Shown here piece after piece: positions 37,267-46,238 of a DNA stretch of 64,000 nucleotides. The notes beneath the pieces are model-generated. The model was not told the DNA's origin, did not search any database, and saw only the letters and a program-made list of their open reading frames with translations. The translations under genes were made by a program, and so were the position numbers. How positions within the stretch are numbered: position 1 is the stretch's first letter; each line of letters opens with the position of its first letter. The DNA is from JBCCGI01 sp039029355 (GTDB taxonomy: Bacteria; Planctomycetota; UBA1135; GCA-002686595), in the NCBI GenBank assembly GCA_039029355.1, contig JBCCGI010000011.1:62001-126000 (forward strand), in the 5' to 3' direction.

Positions 37267-38283
37267 ATGAGCCAAGACCAGCCGATCCTCAGCGTCGAGC
37301 ACCTGACGACGTCGTTCCGCACGGACCGCGGCATCGTGACGGCCGTCGACGACGTGTCGTTCGAGCTCTTCCGCGGCGAGACGCTCGGCATCGTGGGGGA
37401 GTCGGGTTGCGGGAAGACCGTGACCAGCAAGTCGATCATGCGGCTGCTGCCCGACCACCTCACGATCTACGGGCCGACGAGCCGTATCGGCTTCGACGGC
37501 ATGAACCTCGCCACCGTGCCCGAGCCCACCATGCGCGAGGTGCGCGGCGCGCGCATCGCGATGATCTTCCAGGAGCCGATGACCTCGCTGAACCCGGTCT
37601 TCCGCATCGGGTGGCAGCTGGACGAGGCGCTCAAGTACCACACCGACCTCGACCGCGCGCAGCGGCGCGAGCGCTCGATCGAGATGCTCCGCCTGGTCGA
37701 GATCCCGAACGCGGAGAAGCGGATCGACGAGTACCCGCACCAGCTGTCCGGGGGGATGCGGCAGCGCGTGATGATCGCGATGGCGCTCTGCTGCGAGCCC
37801 GACATCCTGATCGCCGACGAGCCGACGACGGCGCTCGACGTCACGATCCAGGCGCAGATCCTGCACCTGATGGCGGACCTCAAGAACCGCCTCAACACCG
37901 CGATCATGCTCATCACGCACGACCTGGGCGTGGTGGCGCAGGTGTGCGACCGGCTGCTGGTGATGTACGCCGGCCGCGTCATCGAGGAGGGCGAGATCCG
38001 CGACGTCTTCCACCACCCGCGGCACCCATACACCAAGGCGCTGCTGGACTCGATCCCCAAGTCCGGCCGCCGCGAGCGAGGCGCGCGCCTCGCGACGATC
38101 CCCGGCATCGTGCCCAGCCTCTTCGAGCTCCCCAATGGCTGCCGCTTCGAGGAGCGCTGCTCGCTCAGTGAAGGACGCTGCGCCGACGAGGAGCCCAACC
38201 TGGAGCTCCACGGCGACCGCAGGGTCCGCTGCCACTTTCCGATTGAGTCCGGGGAGCCGACGGCGGCGAAGGAGGCCAACTAG
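37267..38283 (+). CDS. oppD: Oligopeptide ABC transporter ATPase, OppD-type (system 3)
   Basis: A 338-residue ATPase. Walker A is GESGCGKTVTSKSI, the signature is LSGGMRQRVMIAMAL, Walker B is ILIADEPTTALDVT and the switch is LITHDLGVV. GCRFEERCSLSEGRC and a late Cys form the C-terminal pattern. The ATG at 37267 follows the oppC stop by two bases. Its TAG stop shares a base with the GTG of oppF. Confidence 0.96.
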   Translation: MSQDQPILSVEHLTTSFRTDRGIVTAVDDVSFELFRGETLGIVGESGCGKTVTSKSIMRLLPDHLTIYGPTSRIGFDGMNLATVPEPTMREVRGARIAMIFQEPMTSLNPVFRIGWQLDEALKYHTDLDRAQRRERSIEMLRLVEIPNAEKRIDEYPHQLSGGMRQRVMIAMALCCEPDILIADEPTTALDVTIQAQILHLMADLKNRLNTAIMLITHDLGVVAQVCDRLLVMYAGRVIEEGEIRDVFHHPRHPYTKALLDSIPKSGRRERGARLATIPGIVPSLFELPNGCRFEERCSLSEGRCADEEPNLELHGDRRVRCHFPIESGEPTAAKEAN

Positions 38284-39245
38284 TGCCGCTGCTCGAAGTT
38301 CGTGACCTGGTCAAGCACTTCCCCGTCCACGGCGGCTTCCTGAACCGTGCGGTCGGCGCGGTGCACGCCGTCAACCGCGTGTCGTTCACGGTCGACCGCG
38401 GCGAGATCCTCGGCGTCGTGGGGGAGTCCGGCTGCGGCAAGTCGACCCTCGGCAAGTGCGTCATCCGCCTGATCGAACCGACGGACGGCTCGATCACCTA
38501 CGACGGCGAGGAGCTGATCGGCCTCCGCCACGCCGAGCTCATGCCCTTCCGGCAGCGGATGCAGATCATCTTCCAGGACCCCTACTCCTCGCTGAACCCG
38601 CGCCTGACGGTGAAGGCGCTGCTCAAGGAGGTCCTGAAGTTCCACGGCATGGTCGAGCCGTCCGAGATGGACGACCGCATCCGCGAGCTGATCACCAAGG
38701 TGGGCCTGCGCGCCGACTCCGCGGACAAGTTCCCGCACGAGTTCTCCGGCGGCCAGCGCCAGCGCATCGGCATCGCGCGCGCCCTGGCCCTCTCCCCGGA
38801 GTTCATCGTCGCCGACGAGCCGGTCTCCGCCCTCGACGTGTCGATCCAGGCTCAGGTCCTCAACCTGATGATGGACCTCAAGGACGACCTGGGCCTAACG
38901 CTGCTCTTCATCTCCCACGACCTCAAGGTCATCGAGCACTTCTGCGACCGCGTGCTCGTCATGTACCTCGGCTTCGTCGTCGAGGAGCTCTCGTGCGAGG
39001 ACCTCCACGAGCGCGCCGAGCACCCCTACACCAAGGCCCTCCTCGGCGCGAACCCGATCAACGACCCGGACGAGCGCCGCGAGCTGATGGTGCTGCAGGG
39101 CGACGTGCCGAGCCCGTTCGACCTGCCCGCCGGCTGCCCGTTTGCGGGTCGCTGCCCGATCGTCGAGGACCGCTGCCGCGAAGAGCGACCGCCGCTGGAG
39201 GTGAAGGAAAGCGGACATCGGGCGGCGTGCTTCCTGGTGGAGTAG
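38283..39245 (+). CDS. oppF: Oligopeptide ABC transporter ATPase, OppF-type (system 3)
   Basis: A 320-residue ATPase starting at a GTG at 38283. Walker A is GESGCGKSTLGKCV, the signature is FSGGQRQRIGIARAL, Walker B is FIVADEPVSALDVS and the switch is FISHDLKVI. GCPFAGRCPIVEDRC and a final Cys complete the C-terminus. It is the last gene of the ten-gene, near-continuous plus-strand run of opp systems 2 and 3. Confidence 0.96.
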   Translation: MPLLEVRDLVKHFPVHGGFLNRAVGAVHAVNRVSFTVDRGEILGVVGESGCGKSTLGKCVIRLIEPTDGSITYDGEELIGLRHAELMPFRQRMQIIFQDPYSSLNPRLTVKALLKEVLKFHGMVEPSEMDDRIRELITKVGLRADSADKFPHEFSGGQRQRIGIARALALSPEFIVADEPVSALDVSIQAQVLNLMMDLKDDLGLTLLFISHDLKVIEHFCDRVLVMYLGFVVEELSCEDLHERAEHPYTKALLGANPINDPDERRELMVLQGDVPSPFDLPAGCPFAGRCPIVEDRCREERPPLEVKESGHRAACFLVE

Positions 39246-39548
39246 TCCGAGCTCCGGAACGCCGTCCACAACAGCGGTGACGCCGAGCCTCGTTCGCGGC
39301 CAGTGCCTAGGTCGCCACCGAGCCGCGGAGTGGCGTGGGGTTTTCCCGCCGTGGGACCCGGCCTACCCCGCTAGCGGCAGCGAGGTTTGGGTCGCGTCCT
39401 TGTGGGCGCGGGAGCGCGTTGGGTTTTTCGGAGATCCGTGACCGATCCGTGCCCCGGCGTTCGCTCCGCAAGCATGCACTGTGCTTTCAAGCGTCTCGCT
39501 TCCCGCCGGCTCTCACGAGAGTGGAGCCAACAGCTTGGCGGCCTTCGG
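39246..39548. other. Intergenic region before the secreted DUF6259-like gene
   Basis: This 303-base gap holds no supported ORF, although the downstream frame is open through part of it. It contains a perfect ten-base palindrome CCGCTAGCGG (39368-39377) and an eight-base direct repeat GATCCGTG near 39431-39450. I see no convincing promoter or T-run terminator, though the opp run must end here and a promoter for the next gene is expected. Confidence 0.5.
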
Positions 39549-42500
39549 ATGGGCCACGCAGCAGCTCGCGTTTTCCTCTGGGCCCTCTTGGCTCCCCTCG
39601 GAGTCGCTCAGATGGAGCAGCCTCAGACACCGCCGTTCGCCGGAACATCCGGCGCCGAGTTCAGCGGGTGGGACTGCTTCACGATCGCCTTCGGCGGCCC
39701 CAACGCGCCGGACGATCCGAGCACCACCTCCGACGACGCGTATCTGACGCAGGGGAACCCCGGGGCGATCATCACGTCGGCCTGTGCGATCTACCACCCG
39801 TTCTCCTTCTCGGCCTACCTCATCAACGATAGCGTTCCCAACGATCTACAGGACGTGCACCTGCAGACCCGGACGCTCGGCAATCCGCTCGATTCGAACA
39901 GCGCGCAGCTGCGCTACGTCGATGGCGGGGGGGGAGTCATCGCACTGTCCCCGGCGTCCGTCACCGACCTCGGGGCCGCCTCCGGGTCGGAGCTGTATTT
40001 CGTGTGGGACCTGAGCGGGATCTCCGACACGGTGCTGTCCTACGAGATCGCGTTCCTGTCCATAGCCCCGAACACCTCGCTCGACGCCGTCCACCTGCAC
40101 ACCTTCGCGGGCTTCGAGGACTGCAACGGCAACGGCGTTCCGGATGAGTGCGATCTGCTCGACGAGACGAGTCCGGACTGCGACGGGAACGGGGTGCCGG
40201 ATGAGTGCGACATCGCCGCCGGCACGCCGCCCGGCTGCTCGGAGTTCGCGATCGGCAACGGCGTGGTCAGCCTGACGCTCCAGCAGGACGACGAGTTCGG
40301 ACTCGTCTACAAGCACCTGGTCAACCTCGCGGCGCCGAGTCCGGTCGGCGCGCAGGACGGCATCTTCTTCGCGCCGACCGACCTCTGGAAGGTCACGCTG
40401 CACGACACGGCCTTCTCCACGGCTCCGGTCTCTACCAGCTCGCCGTGCCTGCCGCAGCCGGCGGATGGTCTGGTCCACATCCGCGCGAGCGAGGTGCTGG
40501 CGCAGCCGGTGATCACGACGCTTCCTGAGGGACCCGGGGTGCCGTCCGAGATGCGGGCGAAGTGGACCGTCTCCGCCTCTCTGATCGAGGAGCTGGAGAT
40601 CGCCGACGAAGACTTAGCCCTGGGGTTTCCGCTGGAGCCCTTCGCGATCGAGCTGATCGTCCAGGCCAAGCCCGGCGACGACTTCTTGACGCTCAATACC
40701 AACGTGCGCCTGCTCGACGACTCGTCCCAGCTATCTGTCTACCGCGTCGAGCTGCGGGCCGCAGCTGCGCTGACGAGCCCTCCTGAGCATCAGCTGCTCG
40801 CCGTGCCCTGGTACTACGGAGTCCTGCTGCCGAACCCGACCCAGTCGGAGGTACTCGAGCTCGCGGACTGCCTCGCGGACGTCCGCCTGAGCGACCCCGT
40901 GTACGGCAAGAACGTCGCGACGCATCCCGGGGCGATGAGCATGCAGTGGATGTCGTTCTACGAGACCGACGACGTCGGGGACGACCTGCTCTTCTGGGGA
41001 ACGAGGGACACCGGGAACCACATCAAGCCGTACTTGGTCTATCCCGAGCCCAACGGACTGGGCTTTGGCGTGCAGTACCACCCGGACGACAACCTGGTCG
41101 CGACGGGGCAGGAGGACGCCGACCTGGACGGCGTCCCCGACGGACTGTCCATGCCCTTCGACGTGGTCATGACGGCCCTCAAGGGAGACTGGTACGACGC
41201 CGCCCAGTACTACCGTGATTGGGCGGTGGACGACGATTGGGTGTGGATTCCCAACCAGCTTCCGGGCACGGGCCAGTCGACCTACTCCGACGTGGCCTGG
41301 AGCACTCCCTTCCTCGGGAGCATCTCGCTGGCCGAGTGCGACCCGCCGCCCTTGGGGTTGCCGCCCGACACGGGCATGTCCAAGAACCACGGCTACTTTC
41401 AGTACTGGGAGCGCGACTGGATCGACTTCAAGGACACCTTCCTCGTCCAGGACGTGATCGCTCGACCCTGGTTCTGGGACGCGAACGCCTTCGATGCGAG
41501 CTTTGGGCAGTGGTTCCCGGCCCAGCCCGACTTCATCAGCGCGACTACCGTGATCACCGAACCGTGGGCGCCGTACTTCCATCCGCTGGTCCTCGACCCG
41601 GACGCTTCTGCCTTCCAGAGCTCCTACATCCCGGGGCTGGAGGGCCAGAGCCTGGAGCTCCTCACGGTGCGGGATGAGTTCAATCAACCGCACCGCACCT
41701 CCATCGACGCGCCGGCGAAGAACCTCGGCTGCGGGCCGAACCCCGTCGAGACCTGGCAGCAGGAGATCCTCTGCCCGGCGATCCTCGATCCAGCGGGCGG
41801 TCCCGTAGACACGATCGCGTTGGCCTACGCCAAGCACGTGATCGCCGAGCTCGAGGCCTCACTGCCGGTCGGCGCAACTCTGTCCGGGTGCTACCTCGAC
41901 GAATACCACAACATCGAGCGGGTTTGCTTCAGCCAGGATCACGGCCATCCCGTGGGCGGCGACGGCACCTACTTCGTCGACGGCAAGCAAGTCCTGGCCT
42001 CGGAGCTCAAGACCTGGATGGCGGATACGCTGAACATCTCGGAGCCTTTCCTCTGGATCGAAGGCGCCTCGGAGCGCTATCTAGCGCTGGTGGAGATCGC
42101 CAACCTGAGCTACGGCGGCGTCTTCGGCTCGGACCTGGAGGAGGCGAGCTTCGTGCGCGCCCCGATGTTCCAGACGGTCTACAACGAGTATCAGCGCTTC
42201 GCGAGCGTTCTGCCGGTCAACCTGCCGCTCCCGAGCGGCATCGACTCTCTCTCGATGGCGGCCAGCCGGCACTTCGTCGCGCGCTACGCCCACGAGTCGG
42301 GCGAGGTGCCCATGGGGACGGTGCTCTCGCCGACGTCGTTGATGGACAACCTGAACGACCCCGACTTCGCCCTCGTGGCTCAGATGGTGACCGGCTTCGT
42401 GCAGGTGCTCAAGACGGACGAAGCGCGCGACCTGGTCCGCTTCGGGCAGCGCTTCCGGAACCCGGAGGTCGTCGTCTCCACTCTGCTGGGTCCGTCGGGC

Positions 42501-42881
42501 CCTCCGCCGACCTTCGGCGGCAAGGGAGTCACGACGGTCCCGGTCGCCTGCAGAGAACCGGGCGATGGCGCCCCGCAGTATCCGCCTGTGTACGCCTCCG
42601 CGAGCGGCGTGGCGGGAACGCGCGTCGCTTTCCTGCTCGTCAACTGGACCGCGGCGCAGGATCTCTGCCTCGGCCTCGTTCAGGACGCCGTTCCCGGACC
42701 GCAGTCGGGGCTCTTGAGGCTCGACCCCCAGTCCTACGGCTTCCCGGCCGGTGCCCCGCTGGTGCTGACCAATACCGCAACCGGCGCACAGATGCCGCTC
42801 AGCGCCGGCGCCGGCCCGGTCGACGTGGGCTTCGAGTTGCCGCAGCTGTCGGCCAACCTGTATCTCCTCGAGTGGGAGTGA
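39549..42881 (+). CDS. Large secreted DUF6259-like protein with DCNGNGVPDEC repeats
   Basis: A 1110-residue exported protein. The ATG at 39549 is chosen for its signal peptide MGHAAARVFLWALLAPLGVA; an ATG 25 codons earlier gives a longer, arginine-rich N-terminus. About 20-185 forms a first beta-rich domain. Two copies of the planctomycete motif DCNGNGVPDECDL and DCDGNGVPDECDI follow near 190-222, resembling a thrombospondin type 3 or calcium-binding linker. The large C-terminal part resembles DUF6259 and related glycoside-hydrolase-like barrels, with CYLDEYHN near 781 and repeated WYYG, RDW and EYHN aromatic-acid motifs. A carbohydrate substrate is likely but unproven. No PEP-CTERM or membrane anchor is visible at the C-terminus. 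Base composition looks slightly less GC-rich than the opp genes. Confidence 0.82.
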   Translation: MGHAAARVFLWALLAPLGVAQMEQPQTPPFAGTSGAEFSGWDCFTIAFGGPNAPDDPSTTSDDAYLTQGNPGAIITSACAIYHPFSFSAYLINDSVPNDLQDVHLQTRTLGNPLDSNSAQLRYVDGGGGVIALSPASVTDLGAASGSELYFVWDLSGISDTVLSYEIAFLSIAPNTSLDAVHLHTFAGFEDCNGNGVPDECDLLDETSPDCDGNGVPDECDIAAGTPPGCSEFAIGNGVVSLTLQQDDEFGLVYKHLVNLAAPSPVGAQDGIFFAPTDLWKVTLHDTAFSTAPVSTSSPCLPQPADGLVHIRASEVLAQPVITTLPEGPGVPSEMRAKWTVSASLIEELEIADEDLALGFPLEPFAIELIVQAKPGDDFLTLNTNVRLLDDSSQLSVYRVELRAAAALTSPPEHQLLAVPWYYGVLLPNPTQSEVLELADCLADVRLSDPVYGKNVATHPGAMSMQWMSFYETDDVGDDLLFWGTRDTGNHIKPYLVYPEPNGLGFGVQYHPDDNLVATGQEDADLDGVPDGLSMPFDVVMTALKGDWYDAAQYYRDWAVDDDWVWIPNQLPGTGQSTYSDVAWSTPFLGSISLAECDPPPLGLPPDTGMSKNHGYFQYWERDWIDFKDTFLVQDVIARPWFWDANAFDASFGQWFPAQPDFISATTVITEPWAPYFHPLVLDPDASAFQSSYIPGLEGQSLELLTVRDEFNQPHRTSIDAPAKNLGCGPNPVETWQQEILCPAILDPAGGPVDTIALAYAKHVIAELEASLPVGATLSGCYLDEYHNIERVCFSQDHGHPVGGDGTYFVDGKQVLASELKTWMADTLNISEPFLWIEGASERYLALVEIANLSYGGVFGSDLEEASFVRAPMFQTVYNEYQRFASVLPVNLPLPSGIDSLSMAASRHFVARYAHESGEVPMGTVLSPTSLMDNLNDPDFALVAQMVTGFVQVLKTDEARDLVRFGQRFRNPEVVVSTLLGPSGPPPTFGGKGVTTVPVACREPGDGAPQYPPVYASASGVAGTRVAFLLVNWTAAQDLCLGLVQDAVPGPQSGLLRLDPQSYGFPAGAPLVLTNTATGAQMPLSAGAGPVDVGFELPQLSANLYLLEWE

Positions 42882-42968
42882 CGTTGGTCGTCAGCTGGTT
42901 CGACGGGGGGACTCGAGGGTCGCCGAGGCTCTAGCCGGACGGCCGCCTGACGTACCCGCGGACTCTCG

Positions 42969-42990
42969 GGCCTGCTCCTCGCAGCAGGCC
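42969..42990. terminator. Stem-loop between convergent genes
   Basis: GGCCTGCT (42969-42976) pairs perfectly with AGCAGGCC (42983-42990), loop of six. It lies in the 281-base gap between the convergent DUF6259-like and COG0523 genes and could serve either strand. No T-run is present. The rest of the gap shows nothing I can name. Confidence 0.4.
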
Positions 42991-43162
42991 ACGAGTGGGC
43001 CGGGATCGCTTCGCCGTGTCGCCCGATCGCCTCTGGCCGGCGCCTGGAACCTCCGCCCGCCGTGGCTTCCCTTGGCCCGGCTGACCGGCCGCACAGAGCC
43101 GGCGCCCGATGGCGTGCCTCAGGTCTACCGAGCCGCTCCCGCGTTTTGGTGCGGGGGCCGAG

Positions 43163-44515
43163 CTAGTGCGGGTGCGCGTGGCCGTGATGGTGGCTGTGAT
43201 CGTGGTCTGAGTCGGCTGCCCAGGGCGCGACCGGATCCTCATAGTCGGCCCAGACCTCCGGCCCGGCCTCGAACTCCTCGTCCGTCAGCAGGCACCGGTC
43301 GAGCCTCTGTCGGAACCCCGCCTCGTCGAGGTCCTTGCCGATCACGACCAGCTCCTGCCGGCGGTCCCCGTAGGGGGGGAGCGAGATCTCGATCATCTCG
43401 CTCTTGAGCTTCGGGTCGTCCGCGAGCTCCTCGGGGGGGACGGCGCTCCACCACAGGCCGCCGCACTCCAGCGAGCCTACGCGACCCGCCTGCTGCCACA
43501 GGCCGGCGAGCTCCATACGCGTCGCCAGCCAGACGTGCCCCTTGGAGCGGACGACGCCGTCGAAGCCGGTCGTTCGGATGAAGCTGTTGTAGCGCTCCGG
43601 GTGAAAGGGCCTTCGAGCCCGGTAGACGAACGACTCGAAGCCGTACTTCTCGGCGTCCACGTTCCAGCCGTCTTCGGGGTTCTCGACGCTGTCCGGCAGC
43701 GTCTCGGCCCACTCTTCGGTGAAGAGCCCGGTGTTCAGCACCTCGGCCAGGTCGACCTGCCCGTACGAGGCTTCGAGCATCCGGGCCTGTGGGTTCAGGC
43801 TGCCGATCATGCCGCGCAGCACGCCGAGCTGCTCGTCGGTCAGAAGGTCGACCTTGTTGAGGATGATGACGTTTGCGAACTCCACCTGATTGGCCATCAG
43901 CTGGGCGATGTCGCGGTCGTCGTCCTCGGTTACGCCGATGCTGCGGTCCCGCAGCTCGTCGACCGACTGGAAGTCCTTCAGGAAGTTGAACCCATCGACG
44001 ACGGTCACGAGGGTGTCGAGCCGCGCGACGTTGCTTAGGCTTCGTCCCTCCTCGTCCTCGAAGACGAACGTCTCCGCGACCGGGAACGGCTCGGCGATCC
44101 CGGTGGACTCGATCAGCAGATAGTCGAAGCGCCCCTCGACGGCAAGGCGGCCGACTTCCTTCAGCAGGTCTTCGCGCAGAGTGCAGCAGACGCATCCGCT
44201 CGAGAGCTCGATCAACTTCTCCTCTGTGCGGTTCAGGGTCGCCTGGCCACCCTTGACGAGCTGCGCGTCGATGTTGATGTCGCTCATGTCGTTGACGATC
44301 AGCGCGACCCGCAGCCCCTCCCGGTTGTTGAGGACGTGGCTGAGCAGGGTCGTCTTGCCCGCCCCCAGGAACCCGGACAGCACGGTGACCGGGATCGCGC
44401 TCGGCGCCTGATCCGCGGTTGGGAACGACCGCGGAAGGGAGGTGAGCGGAGCGGCGGCTCGACCTTCCTCTGAGGTGCCGGGCGGGTGGATGGAGTCGTT
44501 CTTCGGTTCGGTCAT
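43163..44515 (-). CDS. COG0523-family GTPase (CobW/ZNG1-like) with His-rich tail
   Basis: A 450-residue cytoplasmic GTPase that probably loads metal, most likely zinc, into client proteins. The P-loop is GFLGAGKT (48-55), the metal motif is GCVCC (107-111), a Walker B-like stretch is YLLIESTGIAEP and the guanine specificity motif is NKVD (220-223). The CobW C-terminal domain follows from about 310 (FESFVYRARRPFHPERYNSF). The protein ends in DHDHSHHHGHAHPH, seven His in fourteen residues, a metal reservoir common in zinc-linked members. Genes of this group are often under zinc control; a near-perfect 26-base dyad at 44544-44569 sits just upstream. Zinc rather than cobalt or nickel is inferred from the tail and the lack of cobalamin genes. 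Confidence 0.95.
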   Translation of the reverse strand: MTEPKNDSIHPPGTSEEGRAAAPLTSLPRSFPTADQAPSAIPVTVLSGFLGAGKTTLLSHVLNNREGLRVALIVNDMSDINIDAQLVKGGQATLNRTEEKLIELSSGCVCCTLREDLLKEVGRLAVEGRFDYLLIESTGIAEPFPVAETFVFEDEEGRSLSNVARLDTLVTVVDGFNFLKDFQSVDELRDRSIGVTEDDDRDIAQLMANQVEFANVIILNKVDLLTDEQLGVLRGMIGSLNPQARMLEASYGQVDLAEVLNTGLFTEEWAETLPDSVENPEDGWNVDAEKYGFESFVYRARRPFHPERYNSFIRTTGFDGVVRSKGHVWLATRMELAGLWQQAGRVGSLECGGLWWSAVPPEELADDPKLKSEMIEISLPPYGDRRQELVVIGKDLDEAGFRQRLDRCLLTDEEFEAGPEVWADYEDPVAPWAADSDHDHSHHHGHAHPH

Positions 44516-44543
44516 CGGATTGCTCGTCGAATCGGCTGCCCTC

Positions 44544-44569
44544 GCCGGACCGCGCTCGCGCGATCCGGC
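44544..44569 (-). promoter_or_regulatory. 26-base dyad upstream of the COG0523 GTPase gene
   Basis: GCCGGA-CCGCGC-TC-GCGCGA-TCCGGC reads as an inverted repeat with 11 of 12 positions paired around a two-base centre. It begins 29 bases before the ATG at 44515, in the 115-base gap after the DUF2490 gene. The tiny centre favours a protein-binding operator over an RNA hairpin. It does not resemble the AT-rich classical Zur box, so a Zur role is speculation. Confidence 0.5.
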
Positions 44570-44630
44570 CGCGTGTGCGCGCCGGCTCCGGCGTTCCGGC
44601 CGAGGCGGCCCTGGGGCGGCGTGCCGCTCC

Positions 44631-45335
44631 CTAGAAGTTGCCCAGCAGCGTCACCGCCAACACGTGGTTCGAAGAGCTGTCAGCCGCATCCCGCGGGATG
44701 TACTGGTTGAGATACCCGACCTCGAGCGTCAGCGAGTCGTCCACCTTCCAGCCCATGCCCGCGAAGGCGCGGTTCTGCCGGAAGCCGGTGTCCTGGCCCC
44801 AGGACGTGTCGTTGAGGTCGAAGAAGCCCTCGTCCCAAACGCGCCAGCCCAGCCGCGAGTCGTCGCTCACCGGCTTCGTCCAGCGCACGAACTGGCGCAG
44901 GCGCCAGCCCGTGTCGCTGCCGCGTTCGTCGTAGCGTTGCTCCAGCCTGGTGCGGGCGAAGGGGGTGCCCCAGTCGTAGCGCTTGCCCCAGGTGAGCTGC
45001 TGCCAGATGCGCTGCTCGGTGAACGAGCCGGCGATCGGGTCGTTCTCGATCCAGGCGTAGCCGAGCCAGGCGGTCGTGTGCTCGTTGATGTCGTAGCCGA
45101 TGCCCGGGCGCACGATGCTGGTCTCGAAGCCGTTGGAGTCCTCGAAGAAGCGCGCGTGTGCGTCGAACCACCAGCGCATCCGCCCCTGCGGCGCGATGTT
45201 GAGGCGGCCCTGCCCGGCGAAGGCTGACCAGAGGCCTTGATCGGTGTCCTGCCCGTGGGGGGCGGAGGATCCGGCCACTAGGGCGGCCAGCAGCGTCAGC
45301 GTCCGAACGGCTTCTCTTCGCGGAATTCGCAGCAT
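44631..45335 (-). CDS. DUF2490 family outer-membrane beta-barrel-like protein
   Basis: A 234-residue exported protein that looks like a DUF2490 beta-barrel. The N-terminus is a signal peptide (about 1-30, with TLTLLAALVAGSSA). The mature part is a regular series of amphipathic strands such as GRMRWWFDAHARFFED, TTAWLGYAWIENDPIAG, RTRLEQRYDERG and FVRWTKPVSDDSRLGWR, ending in the terminal aromatic F of LAVTLLGNF, typical of outer-membrane proteins. The ATG at 45335 is chosen over an upstream in-frame start because the signal peptide begins there. It may be co-transcribed with the COG0523 gene 115 bases downstream. Leader hairpins and a TATAAT lie upstream. Confidence 0.85.
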   Translation of the reverse strand: MLRIPRREAVRTLTLLAALVAGSSAPHGQDTDQGLWSAFAGQGRLNIAPQGRMRWWFDAHARFFEDSNGFETSIVRPGIGYDINEHTTAWLGYAWIENDPIAGSFTEQRIWQQLTWGKRYDWGTPFARTRLEQRYDERGSDTGWRLRQFVRWTKPVSDDSRLGWRVWDEGFFDLNDTSWGQDTGFRQNRAFAGMGWKVDDSLTLEVGYLNQYIPRDAADSSSNHVLAVTLLGNF

Positions 45336-45383
45336 GGGTTCTGCTAGGGAGTCGAGGAAGGGGGCAGCTCTTGAGGTTCCGGT

Positions 45384-45443
45384 CGGCCGGTGAGACACCG
45401 GCCGCCGCCGCTGCGGGAGCACCGCAGCGGAGCGCACATTATA
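45384..45443 (-). promoter_or_regulatory. TATAAT box and two perfect stem-loops in the DUF2490 leader
   Basis: On the minus strand TATAAT lies at 45443-45438, in a gap where almost every other base is G or C; no good -35 is present. Downstream of it come two perfect nine-pair stem-loops: CCGCTGCGG/CCGCAGCGG at 45408-45430 and CGGCCGGTG/CACCGGCCG at 45384-45404. They would form the 5' leader of the DUF2490 mRNA, ending about 50 bases before its ATG. A third imperfect hairpin at 45455-45482 lies between TATAAT and the stop of the HAD gene and may terminate that gene. Confidence 0.42.
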
Positions 45444-45485
45444 GGAGGTCGCTTCGAGCCCGGCACCGCGCGCCGGGGCTCGACC

Positions 45486-46208
45486 TCAGGAGCCCACTCC
45501 GTAGTCCTCGCGTAGGATCCGCTCCAGCTCGACGAAGCTCTCGATGGTGTGGTTCGGCTCGATGTCGGTCCCCGCGAGCCCGTACTTGGCCGCGCGCTTG
45601 GCCCACACCGCCGTCATGCCGATCGACTGGGGCGGTGTGATGTCGTGGTCGGGGCTGTCGCCGACGTACATCGCCTCCTCGGGGGTCAGGCCGAGGTCGC
45701 GCAGGGCGGTTTGGTAGAGCTTGGGGTTCGGCTTCGAGATCCCGATCTGGTCGGAGATGAAGATCGCGCCCTCGTCGAGGTAGGGGACGAGCCCCAGGCG
45801 CACGATCTTCTCGGCCTGCTTGGTGGTCCAGCCGTGGGTGATGATGCCGGTTTGCACTCCCGCGCCGCGGAGGAAGCTCAGGAAGGGCACCACGTCCTCG
45901 AAGGGGTGCAGGCCGCCGAACTTGGTGTCGTGGTAGGCGACCACGCCGGCGGCGAGGATCAGCGCGGGGTTGTGGCGCTCGATGCCGGGCGGCCGCAGGC
46001 GCTGCAGGAGCTTGTCGAAGTGGTGATCGTAGTTCGACGAGAACTCCGCGATCACCTCTTCGAGCTCGCGCTGCACGACCTGCAGCGGCAGCTCCAGGCC
46101 CGCATCGACCATCGCGGCCACCGCGTTGGCCCGCGCGCGCCGCGCGAAGTCGGTGGTCGAGAACAGCGTGTCGTCGAGATCGAACAGCACCGCCCGCAGC
46201 TTGCCCAT
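45486..46208 (-). CDS. HAD-superfamily hydrolase
   Basis: A 240-residue cytoplasmic phosphatase-like enzyme of HAD subfamily IA. Motif I is DLDDTLF with nucleophile D10 and acid-base D12. A helical C1 cap runs over about 20-95. Motif II is GIITHGWTTKQ (Thr), motif III is the Lys in ISKPNPKLY, and motif IV is YVGDSPDHDI. All catalytic residues are present. YjjG-like nucleotidase or phosphoglycolate phosphatase-type activity is possible, but the substrate cannot be read from sequence. It starts 30 bases after the SGNH gene stop. Confidence 0.94.
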   Translation of the reverse strand: MGKLRAVLFDLDDTLFSTTDFARRARANAVAAMVDAGLELPLQVVQRELEEVIAEFSSNYDHHFDKLLQRLRPPGIERHNPALILAAGVVAYHDTKFGGLHPFEDVVPFLSFLRGAGVQTGIITHGWTTKQAEKIVRLGLVPYLDEGAIFISDQIGISKPNPKLYQTALRDLGLTPEEAMYVGDSPDHDITPPQSIGMTAVWAKRAAKYGLAGTDIEPNHTIESFVELERILREDYGVGS

Positions 46209-46238
46209 GGCCGGGACTCTACCGCGGATCCGCCCCGG

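Noticed and set aside
45443..45449. Strong Shine-Dalgarno sequence AGGAGG on the plus strand
   Set aside because: No start codon or open frame follows at a usable distance. On the other strand this spot is next to the TATAAT box.
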